Shown piece after piece: positions 1-12,600 of a stretch of DNA of 64,000 bases. This DNA comes from Allolobophora icterica (taxonomy: Eukaryota > Annelida > Clitellata > Crassiclitellata > Lumbricidae), in contig OY744616.1 in assembly GCA_963556255.1 (NCBI GenBank), positions 13,506,772 to 13,570,771 on the forward strand. The letters are read 5' to 3'. A program made the position numbers and the translations under genes. Each line of letters opens with the position of its first letter. The stretch's first letter is position 1. The notes beneath the pieces were generated by a model, which saw only the letters and a program-made list of their open reading frames with translations, made no database searches and had not been told where the DNA came from.

Positions 1-205
1 TAGGTATTGACTAGCTATAACATTTCTCTTTCAGATTTGTTTCTTTTGTGTTTGTTTTTTTACAGTTCTTGATTGTATTGTATTGTTCTTGTTTCTTTAA
101 GTGGAATTAGTTGTAAGATGCTCTTCTTGTTTGACTGGTCAGTTTTATGCTAATTTTGAATGGTTCTTGTTTGGATTACAGTGTTCTTGTTGATGTGATG
201 TTCTT

Positions 206-420
206 GCTCAGGGGAGGGTATAGATGAATGGTAATACTCTTGCCTGAAGAACGTTAGATCTTGAATAGTCGCAGTTCGATACCTGCAAGCCCCCTCTAGG
301 TCGACTCAGCCTTGCACTCCCTAAGGGGTAGAAGTAAAATGAGCATGCGCCTAACAGACTGCCAAGATGTGTTCAATAAGATCTTGCTAATTTTACCATC
401 ATGTTTTGATGTTACTGTGG
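206..420 (+). mobile_element. SINE-like repeat, family B
   Basis: Contains a tRNA-like box A region (AGGGTATAGATGAATGGTAA), a box B-like GCAGTTCGATACCTGC and a body ending in GCGCCTAACAGACTGCCAAG. The same body recurs inverted at 11.6 kb and 33.0 kb. It lies in an LLGL intron. Confidence 0.6.
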
Positions 421-675
421 TTTATCAGTGAGTTTGTCAATGAACACGAATATTATTTTTATTATTGTTGTTGTGATGTTCTTGTTGATGTGTGATGTTC
501 TTTTTGGTATGATGTTCTTGTTGGCACAGTTGTATTGTGATAGAGTTCATGAAATTACAAAAGACCAACAGCTCATCCTCATTGTAAGAGGCAGTATTAT
601 TCAGATATTCATATTTTGCGGTTATTTGTTTTGTGTGTTTGTATTTTGCTTTTGTGATTTGTCTGTTGTCTGCAG

Positions 676-3600
676 GAAAAGAAGAGATTCAGTCTCTGCT
701 TATTCTGGCTGAAGATGAGCTAGTCAGCATCGATATCACGTCGGATGGCTGGCCAGTCCAGCATCTTCCGTATCTTGCCAACTTTCATTCCAGTTCTCTT
801 ACAGGCCTGTTGCACGTCGACAGAGTTCCAGAGGCACTCTGGAATAAGATCAGTTCTATTGGAAATCCGCTTTATGCTGGCTACTCGACCAAAGTAAGAG
901 ATTTTGCCTTTAGATTAATGTTTTGCAGCTGTTTACAGCCACCAAATGTTTCTAACTTTGGATCTGATTTAGTGTGTGTTCTGTGTTGACCAGGCTATAT
1001 GTAGCGTTTTTTGCATGAACTTCTAAGTATGAGTTTACATATCAGGACGCCTAATATTATGCATTTTAAAGTTCTTCACAAAAGCTCTGTGGGTACACCT
1101 TATAGTATGGAGCAATTTGTGTGTATGAAATTTAGAAAATTTTTGATTGCTGAAACGCTAATTAAAAGTGGAAAACACGCCAAATCATGCAGTGCTTAGA
1201 CCTCGAACCCAAGGTCAACCAGTTGACTTCTCAAAAGATCATATCTTCTGTTGACAAGTGCTTTAGCAGATAGGCCAGGCCTAGTATGGTGGACATATGT
1301 GCCAAAAGTGTATGGTAAGAGTAATAATTTCATGGACTAGAACTTTGGAACTGTATATTTCTTAAATAGCAATGCGTATTACTAATGTAACCCTAGCTCC
1401 AAAGACTCCAAATCCTAACATGGAGGCAGTTTAATTTAATGGTATGATACCCCTTAAGGTTCAGGATTAAAATCTTGCTCAAAACAAATATGGCTTACAG
1501 CACTACATAACCTACACAGTACTGATTAGATAAAACCCGTTTCCCAGACAATAATTGAAAAAAGTGAAAAACTTGCAAATACATAAATTATTTTATTGCT
1601 TCTAACCATGAGATTTTTTATTTCCTGAAGCTGTTAACTAGTCAGAAATAAACTTGATTAATGCAAACTTTTGATAAGATAATCTGTTTTTTGTTTATAA
1701 ATGTGTTTTATTAATTCAATCAGCAATACAAATGGCTTTGTAAGCTAATAAATTGTTTAAAAAAATTTAAATTGGTGAACTCTTTTTTGCAGGGAATGTG
1801 ATGTAGTCCTGCAGGGATGGGGAGAAAACCTGCGGGTTGGGGACAAAACACGCGGGTATGGGGAGGACTTATTTGTTGCGGACAGGGATGGGGACAAGGT
1901 TGTCTCCCTGCATGACTCTCTATTCGAGACCCTCATTTCGTATGCAACCAAAACTGAAATTCTGATTTTTAATGTTGTTGGTAAATTTTTAGGAGTTGCC
2001 GGTGAAAGGTGGAAAAATCGAGCACCCAGAGTCGGCTGAAAAGGAACTTCTTATTACAGGGTAAGAAAGTTTCAGTGTGTTAAGGAAAATAGCACTTCTG
2101 AAGTCATTCAGTTCTGTAGGCCAGAAAACCCATCTGCTTCTTTTAATTGTTCTGAAACAGTTAAAGTGACATGTATTATTGCCTTTAAGATTTATTTCTG
2201 CAAGTATTGAAGCAGTTGCATTATCACATGAGAGATGACATGCTGCAATAGTGCAAGAAGACTCGGAATCCAGAGTAGAAATACTAGCCAACCATAAAAA
2301 GGAACATTTCTTATTGCATGACAGATTGACATTTGCATGCAAAACACATGATGCAGTGCTAAGTAGCCAAACTGCTGTTTTACGTTATGAGTTTTACGAC
2401 CTGATATATGTAAAACGCTTTGTTGTGTTTGACAGTCATGAGGATGGGTCTGTGCTTTTCTGGGATGTCACCGTTCCTCGAGTGGGTCTCTTGTGCAAAC
2501 TGAACTCTGCTGAATTCTTTGAGTCGGATGAACATCCTACACAGGCAACAGCCGACTCCTCAGAAGGTGACAGTTGGCCACCCTTCCGCAAGGTCAGCCT
2601 TTTTGTACTGTCTGCTGTGGTGTAGAATTTTATGAATTGTGTGGTATCTACTGACAAGGCATTGCGCTTCATATGGCAGTGTAAATGTAATTAGTAACTT
2701 CTATTGTCTTATGAACAAAGCTTCAACCGATGGCCCACCTAAACCAAGCCGTAATCAGGTCAATATCCAGAAGATCAGTCCATAAGACAGATAATAATAA
2801 TAATAATAATAATTATCTTTTTCTTTATTAATTCAAACCGACAAACGCAGTAAGATTACATTGAGACATGGCATACAATTATCAATATCTTAACTAAACA
2901 CACGTTTGGCAGCCATGCAAGGCGCCCGCCCGAGAGAGGTTGCAGGAATCGAACCGCATACTGCTGCTCTCCTGGCCAAGAGTATTACCATTACTCTATC
3001 CTCCCTTCAATGGTCTCCTGGCCAAGAGTGTTACCATTACTCTATCCTCCCTCCCCTATAAGGGACATGGATGTAGTAATTCAGTACAGGTTAGACACAT
3101 TTTGTGTAAGCATATAGAAACTTGTGAGGAGCGACATATTTGGGCTAAAGCATGTTTTGTCTGAAGCAGAAATGCAGCTACAATAGCAGGCACAAATTTC
3201 CAACTTTGGAAATATGGTGTGCTGCAGTGAGTTAATTAAAATGATGTTTTGACACATTAAAACACATCTATATGCTGTCCTATTGTTGTTGAAGTTAATT
3301 GATTGCTTGCCACGAGCACTGATTATTATAAGTTCTGCATTTATACAGAGCACTTGCAACTAAGTATCAAGCTTTGGCACTGGGCAGTAGTGGGTGAAGG
3401 ACTTGCTCAAGATCCCTACACAGTAACCATCTATAGGAATGCTCATATTCACACTTTCACACACCATGTTGCAAGGTGAGCAGTCAGGTCACACTGATGA
3501 TGATGTAAACCTTGTTTAATGAAAGAAAACTGCTTAACAACATAATTGTTTGGTGACCTTGGTAGGTTGGAACAAGTGACCATTTCTCGGACAGCCCCAA

Positions 3601-6600
3601 ACTCGCAATTCAGAAGATTGCGTTCTGCCCGCTTTCCGAGACTCTGGTCGTTGCAGGAGCAGCGGGTCAGGTGATCATCCTGAATTTCAATTCTGAGTCA
3701 CAGGAAGTGCAGTTGAGCGCTCCCTCCATCAACGTCGTCGAGAATTCTTCCGGCCACGGTACCGAGGCGCTCGTTGTTAAGACGGACAAGGTGAAGCTGG
3801 CGCCTGGATTCCAACCGACTCATCTGGTACAGATGATTCCGGCTGCGAGATCTACCGCACTGACTTTGAATTCAGAGTGGCAGCTGTAAGTTTAAATCAG
3901 TTTTCTTTATTGCATATATAAAGGTAATCTTTAATTGAGCAGTTTTTGAGATTGGAAGTGTAGATTTTATAGCTTGTGGGTGCATGTGTACTTGCAGGGG
4001 CGTCTACACCATAGAAACCTTGGAGCAAATGCTCCATCCAAAAAATAGGGGGGAGATCTGTCAGTGTGTGTGCCACCATTTTAGGGGGAAGGAAGGGGAA
4101 AGGGAAGAAGAGGGGGAAGGGGAAGTTGCTCCAATGACTTAGTGTGTGTGAGAACTCGTCCCATAACAAACTAACACCCTTGTGATGCAGTTCTCATCTA
4201 TTACAGCTTTTGAATAATTGGGAAGACTTGGAAGAGTCTTACTTTACCTTAACACTCTTCATTGGTGGTTTGTAATTTTTCTTACAGGATTGCTGTTGGT
4301 TCAATATATGGGTTTCTTGTTTACGATTACTTGTCCAGTAAGACGGTGTTTGCGAAGGGAAGCCAGGTTCCTCCAGGTGAGTGCAGGGACTGTGCCTTCT
4401 TTGAACAGTTTCGTGTTTCTCTTACACGTCAGCTAGAAATTTGATGAACTTTTTAAAATTACCAATTCAGAGTTAGATGTAGGTATGATGTATCAAGATA
4501 CAGGATGCAGTATATTATGTGAAAGATTATTGCTACTAGCATCATGGTTTAGTTGAATTTGGGATACCTTTTTGATGTCAGTGACTCTACTTGTTTGTTT
4601 TCCTCTGCATTCCTTGAGGTAGGTAATTATTTATATTCAATTCAGTTCAATTTATTCTTCCCAAAAAGACATTTTTTACAGTTATGACAATTGTGTAATT
4701 AAAAGTAGTATTCACAAAGCGACATAAGATGATCAAGTGTGGGGAAACAACTGGAACCCTGAAGGGACAGAAATCTGGCTAAGATTGGGGCCTACTAATA
4801 CGTGGTATTGTAAAGACGGCTTGGCTTAATTAGTCGGATCTTGGGAATTTATAATGTTTGTGTATAGGTGTAAGCATCATTATATTGATACATCAAAGTT
4901 ATATATTATGTCCAGTCAGATTTTAAAAATATCTTTGGTATTTGACAGTTAAATATGGCTCAGTGTTAGAGGTGTAAGCATCCTGTTTTCTTGACGTGTG
5001 CGCTTCAAATCTGAACATCTTAAGTGGTTGCCATTTCTGAAAGGTTTGCACTTGGATTGCTCTTGCTTTGTCTGCGGTTTGATGACAAAGTGCTAACACT
5101 ATGTGGTTAGCCTGTGACATGAGCTTCTTTTTCTTGCTCTGCCTCTGTTTGACCAGTGGTGGAAGAACATTCTGTTTAATCATGGTCTTGTTTGGTCGGG
5201 TTGAGGGCAGCTATGAAGAATTTTCTTGAGGAGGTGTTATATGAATTGCACTAGCATGGTGGTGCCAGACTGCTTTGCAGAGGTACATAATAGAAATTTG
5301 ATTAACTTACCTTTTTCTTAAGAAATTTTGAATGTGTATTCTTTGTTTAGACTTCTTTCTCACTGTGAAGTATTCTTTTGTTGCAGGCGCGAAGGCAGGA
5401 GTGTCACGAAGTCGGTCTTTTCAGCTGACGCTACGGGAGTCGATTCGTCACCTGCGCAAGCGAGGGTCCACCATTGAATCAAAGGATCAACCAAAGCCTA
5501 AGCCTGATGAAAAGGCGGACGATGTGGCTAAACCGGATGAAGAGGGAAAAGTGAAAGAGGGTGGAAAGCCGGAGGGAAGTGAGAAAGTAGAAGAAACTAA
5601 GAAGCCGGAGGAAAGTGTAAAGCCAGACGAGACCGCTGGAGCTGGAGAAGGAAGAGAGGCTGCAGCTGCCCAGCCAGAGGTTGTGGGAGCATCACCTCAA
5701 GACAGTGGGGCTGCAGCGGGACAGCCAGATCTCATCGCAGAGAATAAGCCATCTGAAAGTGAGAATAAACCATCTGAAGCTGAAGAACCAAAGGTTGAGA
5801 AGAAACCAGAGGAGACAAAACCGGAAACTAGCCAGGGGGCGGCAGGCGACGTGGCTGTAGCCGAGTCAGCGGGGTTAGTTTCCTCTGTTTCTTTTTTGAA
5901 GCGCATTTCAGGGTTTAAATGTCTGTGAAAGAGAAAGACTTTTGATATGTCTGCACTTTACGTTTAAGCAAAGAAGACTGTTAATATTAGATGAACACGT
6001 GTTTCCATGTTACCAATTTTGCCAACAATTTGCCCTTACTGACCTAAAGAAATTGTATATTTTGGGGAAGGGACCAGCTGTGTGGAACTCGCTGCCTCAT
6101 GCTATTACTCAACTATCCACTCTGCACCAGTTTAAAGCACATCTAAAACAGCACTTAATGACCTTGGAATAACGATTGTCACTGTATATTGGACTTGAAT
6201 AAAAACTATCCATTAGCATAATACTTTGTAATTAAGAATGTAAAACAACTGATGCTACCACCTGTACATTACTTTGTATTTGGGCGACTCTGCATAGCGG
6301 GACCCATATGTTTCCTTTTGAGTTCTCCCTGTAATGCCTTTTGTGTGTAAAATTTGTAACTTTTTGGTGATCAATAAAGTGACTACTGTTAAATACTATA
6401 AAAATGCTAATGTAAGTTATCATTATGAAAGTTTTATATAGCGCTCCTTCAAGGTTGACTGCTCAGTAGCTCATAGTTTGAATATGCATAGCAGCTCATA
6501 TAATGGCAGTAGCAGATATAATGGTAATAATAAAGCAGTGTTATAGTGTATTTCTGTAATTAAACTGCATTGGTATTGGATAACATCTGGCGTAGAGTGC

Positions 6601-9600
6601 GAGAGGTACAGAGATCGAGTCCCATAGGCGGACATGCTTTGTAGGCTGCAATTTGTGCCGTGTATTGCAGGCTGTCTGTTCTGTTAGTAGTTAAGGTTTA
6701 TCGCATAACATGTACATGTACAGCGCAGTGCGTTTGCAGGCGCTTAATTAAAGAATAAATATTATTATTATTATTTATTATATGCTTGCATTATCAGCTT
6801 TTCTTATGTACAACATGACCCTATATGAAGAATTTTACCTGTAATTTTGTAGTGGTGAAACTGAGAAGACAGAGGCCGTTGAGAGCCCGGCTGTGACATC
6901 TGCTGGTGACCTCGACGATAAGCCCCGTGAACACAGCGTGACCTTCGCCCCAGCATCACCCGCAAAACATGCAGAGGGATCCAGTGACGATATGATTGGC
7001 TCTCCGATGTGTGCAATTCGTTCGCTGTGTTTTGCACAGACATTTATCACCAGTGGTGCGTAGTCTTTTTAACTGGATCAATAAATTTCTACTGTTTGAC
7101 TATTATTGTGTTTGTTGATAGAATGATACACAATAGTCTAGTGGTTAGAATGTTGGTCTGTTAACCCATGTTGAGGGGTTAAATCCCTGTCATGACGGAT
7201 ATATATTCAAGGTTTCTGTTTTACTAGTGGCTCCTAGCAAACTCCGAGCCTGTGAAATGAGTTCACTGTGCAATCTGTCACTAGTAAGATTGGGTGGTGA
7301 GGACTGTGGGGGGGCATCTACGCTCGTATGCGGAGGCTTAGAAAAAGAAAGTTGCTAATGCTCAAGGTTAGCTTATGGGACAGCTCTCTTACTTTTGTAA
7401 TCTATCTGGTGTTTTAAGCTGTTGTTGATCAGAGCATTTAGTGAGTGAGCTGTTTACTGAAAGCACCCATAAAAACAAAATTATGCTATTTATGCAGATG
7501 ACTTATAAAGAAATCAGAATTTTAAACAAGGCCTGTATGGTTGCGGTGTGGTTATCTTTGAGGCATACCTTCTGGCAATATGGTTGCTTAATTGAGAGGA
7601 TGTTTCTCTTTAACAGCCCAGTCACCATCAGCTACTCTTTGGGTTGGCACAACTGGAGGTCAGGTCCTTATCTATCAACTGGTGTTCCCAGCTCCAGATA
7701 AAAGAGCAGAGGAAGAGATCCAGTGCACACTCGGTAAGACACACTTTTGAATGTATCATATCTAGTATTGAATTTCTTTTTCGTATTAACCATGATTTAA
7801 TGTGGAAAACCCTGCTTGAAATGGGAATTCCGAAACACCTGATAATGTTACTAAAGGGTTTATATGAAGACCAGATAGCGGTGATAAGAACAGAATACGG
7901 AGACACTGACAATTTCAGAATCAAGAAAGGAGTGAGGCAGGGATGCATCTTGTCTCCATTCCTGTTTAATCTATATGCTGAAAGAATAATGAGAAAGGCA
8001 GAACTGGAGGGGGCAATTGAGGGAGTAAAAATTGCTGGAAAGACACTGAATAACCTTAGATACGCGGATGACACAACATTAATGGCAAAAAGAAAAGAGG
8101 ATTTGGCAGAACTGATAAGAAGGGTCAGGAGAGAAAGTGAAAAAGCTGGTTTATACTTCAACATAAAGAAGACAAAGGTCATGACAACAGCAGATTGGGA
8201 TAGTTTTGAGATAGACGGAGAGGAAATAGAGGTGGTAGAAAGCTTCACATTCCTAGGATCACTGGTTGGAAAGGAGGGAAAGTGTGATCCAGAAATAAAA
8301 CGAAGGATTGCTATAGGGAAAGCTGCAATGACCGGACTGGAAAAGATATGGAAAGACAAACATGTGAGCATAGAAACCAAAAAAAGGCTCGTGAGAGCAC
8401 TAATCTTTCCTACGGTACTGTACGGTTGCGAGACGTGGACAATGACAAAGAACATGGAAAATAAGGTTAACGCTTGTGAAATGTGGATATGGAGGAAGAT
8501 GCTGAGAATATCTTGGACTGAGAAAAGAACGAACGAATCAATACGAGAGGAGATTGGAGTTGAGAATGAAGAGTCGTTAAAACAAACTGCGACAAGAATG
8601 AAGCTAAGGTTCTTTGGACATGTTATGCGATCTGATGGTCTGGAGAAGGAAATGATGCTGGCGTGCGGTGAGGGGAGGAGAAGACTGGGTCGCCCAAGGA
8701 GGAGATGGATGGATGAGATACAAGATGTAACTGGCATGAATTTGGCGGAATTGAGAGACTTGTCATCGAATAGGAGATGGTGGAGTGTGTTCACCAGGAC
8801 GATCGCTAGAGCTCCACGAGCTGACAGCACAAGGTGACAAGGTGAATCTGGAAACTTTTACAGGACTGCTGTAATTGGACTACTGCATGGCTTACCAATA
8901 TCACCAATATGCATTACGTAACTCTTTCGAGCATTAGTTGCATGCAGATTAAGTTTGATTCTTATCGAACTGCTTCAGTTGGACAAGCAGGGAGCACTGT
9001 TTAGAGCAGTGCTTCCCAATATTAGGCTATGGAACCCTTTTATAATTGAAATTTTTTTGACGAACCCCTTCCTAAACAAAACATATTCTGGTACAATATT
9101 TTTAAACAGTGATCCAGGTATGTGCAGTTGAATCGATTACAGTTTGACTTGAAATTGTTTTTAACAATTTTCCCACTAAGCCCTTGTCTTCACCTCCGAG
9201 TCTGATTTATGATGTAACAACACATTCAAACAATTTATCCAATTGCTTCACGGAACCCTTGTCTTCCCCTCACGGAACCATAGGGTTCCACGGAACCCAC
9301 TTTGGGAAACACTGGTTTAGAGCTTGTTTGAAGACTGTGTGTAGTTGTCTAAATAGCTGACTAGCTAGCAGAGACATCAGTTGCTGTGTAATAAAGCTAG
9401 ACAAGCCATAGTTTTCATGTTTGCGCATTTGAAAGGGTTTCTAAAAGATGCTGTGAAAGTAGACTATGAAGGCATAAATTCTGAGTTTATAGTGGTGATG
9501 AATGATGATGACGATGATGTTGAACTTTTGACCTGTTTGTGCAGTGAAAGAGGTGCATCTAAGGCACAGGGCTCCAGTGGTAGCCATCTTTATCGTTGAC

Positions 9601-12600
9601 CGCGATGGCCGTCCTCTTCCGGCACCACTTGAAGTACAGAAAGAGCTTGCCAAAGCCCCGGACATGACAGGTGGACACAGAGTCCTTGTCTGCTCTCAGG
9701 AACAGTTAAAGGTCAGTCTCTTCAGACTCTTGATTCAACATGAGGAGTAATAGCTGCAGGGCTTGAGATAGTCATACAATTTAGAAGTTATATTGTTGGA
9801 ACACGGCGTGCTTGTTTACCCTCAGGAAGGGTTGCAGGGTTGGTCACAAGACGGTTGAAGTACTAGCTGAAGAGCATAGATTGGTTAATATTATAGTATT
9901 TATAATTGTTTCATTAGTCAGGATATGTAGTTGTCTTAGGAAAGTTCAAATTTTTCAGAATCAAGGTTATACGGTTTGTGATCTTAAAGTACATAACATC
10001 ATTTTGTTCAGGTATACTTACGGAAGTAATCTGTGGCAGTCGTAGGAAGCTGTTGCTTGACATTAATTGTATCTGATTACATTGTATACAAAGGATTCAG
10101 ATTTGAAGACTAGTCTCAGTCATGAGAGTAGAGATACTGTGTTTAAATGAAGTGGCTTTTGATGATTAAGAACTGATTGAGAAGAGTTTCCTTTGCAGCT
10201 TTTCTCGCTGCCCAGTCTGAAGGCCTACAACAAGTACAAAGTGGCTGTGCACCACAACGAGGCTAAGATAAGCCAAGTGACCTTTGCCAACTTCAAAAGC
10301 AAATCAGGTCAGACACATTAGATAACTAGAGATTTTCTGAACGGGTTTGGTTGGTTAATGTAAGGCTGGTCAGCTTTAGGGTAAATCAAGGTATTTAGAA
10401 GGCAGTGGCACCTATCCACTCTCCCACTTGGAATGGGAGAACAAACCCCCTACTCTGGCCAACATATATAAAGAGGCTTAGAAGTCACTCAGAACTGTAA
10501 ATTATTCCTAGATGACATGTATGGTTTCAATAATATACATGATACATAAATATACATATCGGAAATCAACAACCCCAGTTTATATCTACTCGTTAAAACC
10601 CCCACTTCTGGCAACTGTGGGAGATCAGTCTCCCAACGCCCCATTGGTAGACGCCACTGTTAGACCTGTGGTCAACTTTTAGATATATCATGGTAATAGA
10701 AGGTGGTCAACCTAAGGGTTTAAGCATAAAGAAACAATGAAGTACGTTGACTTCCAAATCGTTAGAATTTGCTAAGGTATGGTTTCATTAATTCAGAGTG
10801 TAGACCCTTCGTGATGTGATGTCTCCTGAGGCAGACTCCCAGCCCAGCCCTGATGAAAGACCAGTTTTCAAGTGGTGATGAAAGATACAGGGAATATGTC
10901 CATGGTCCAAAGGACATGGAGATCCAGAGGTTGGCTATTCCAGATAGATGGCATAATGACTGAACAGGCATGTGAAAGGAATATCAAGTTTACCTCTGGT
11001 TGTGGAATTAATGATTCATTGATGACATGACGTAATCAGCTATATTATTCATCTCAGACCCTTGTTCCAGTGAAATTAAATTCTTTTCTAGTCTAGAATT
11101 GTACTGTGTAAAGGTTGCATTTTGAATGGTTTTGAATCATGTTATATGTTTGTCTGTGATCTTCAACAGATGCAGAATATGCAGAGAAAGATTTGGTCTG
11201 CATCACCAACCATGGTGACGTTGCCGTTTTCACAGTGCCTCAACTTCGGCTCCAGGCGAAGGGAGAACTTTTGAGCAAGGACGGTGGTAGTACGCTGTGA
11301 GTCTCTTTTTTGGACATCTTCTCTTCACCTTCTTTTCTGTTTGGCTTCTTATTACTCACTGCAGAGAACTAGAATCTGATTGGCTGATTGCCTAGAGCAA
11401 TCCAACAACTTACAGATCGAAAGTGTACTTTAGTGCTCGATTTCTTATCTGTTTCATTGTCACTTCTGGTTTCCATTAACTACTTGATTTCGACCTCATT
11501 GATGCAATGGATTACAAGTATTGACATGGTAGCCGATTAGTTAAAGTACTTGCAGTATTTACGGGGTTGAGTAAGTAACATTGAAACATGATGGTACAAT
11601 TATCAAGATCTTATTGAGCATGTCTTGGCAGCCTGTTAGGCGCCCGCTGATTTTACAGCTGCCCCTAGGGAGTGGAAGGCTGAGTCGATGTATGGAGAGT
11701 TTACGCATTCAAGATCTATTGCTCTTTGAGCAAGAGTGTTACCATTCATCTACCCTCTCCCCGTCTTGAACTGATTTTTGGTAGTCTTCATCTAGAGACA
11801 CTTCAGTTGTGACTTACACTCACTCTGTTTGTCCACTTGTTCTCTAGAAGTGGAAGCTCTTGTGTGCTGACCAGAAATGGATTTGGGTTTTACCAGCCAA
11901 CTCCATCACAACTGGAGAAGTTCTCATTGTGTGCAGCCTCCCATGGTCGAATAGCATGTGCTCTGGAGCTGAAAGAAGGCATGAGACCAGTCGAGGTGAA
12001 GGCAGAGGAGCCGGTGGTCGAAAAACCTGACGAAAAGACTGAAGAAGAGCCAAAGAACGAGGAACCAGTAACGAACGGGGAACATGTGAAGAATGAGGAA
12101 CCAGCTAAGAATGAAGAACAAGAACCGAAGATGTAAGCGTTTTGGTGAATACTTTGGTATTTTTCTTAAATTTGATTAAGATAAGTTGTTTCCTGCCTGT
12201 TTTTTTTAATTAGTTAACTGTTCTGACAGTTTGAACTACTAGCATAGCAAAATGTTCAGGCAGTTTACTGGAAAAAATTAATTAGGTTCTTTTGACATTT
12301 TGAGTTAAGAGTATAGATCTATTGAATTATGAATAAGCTTAGTGTAGGCCTACGTGATGAATTGCAAATGAGTTTAGAGGTAACTAGTGACTAATGAATG
12401 AGCTTGAAATACCTAATTAATTGTGATTGAGCTTAGAGTAGGCCTTAATGACTTGTAAATGGGATTGGAGGCATCTAATAAATAATGAATGAGCTTTGCT
12501 TACTTTAACTTAATGCTTGAACTCATCTTGAACTTTCTGCAGAGAGGAAGGCAAGGAAGTGAGGACAGTGGAAGTAAAGGTGACAGAAGCTGGGGATAAG

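Noticed and set aside
428..712. 94-codon + strand frame
   Set aside because: Starts with GTG in an LLGL intron, has no family motif and runs into the real exon (676-893) in another frame.
1757..1951. Open frame over GGGATGGGGA repeats as an extra LLGL exon
   Set aside because: The flanking exons already join in phase with correct Lgl spacing, and the segment is a tandem repeat.
7628..8830. 400-codon minus-strand frame opposite the RT
   Set aside because: Antisense shadow of the reverse-transcriptase frame; all motifs read on the + strand.
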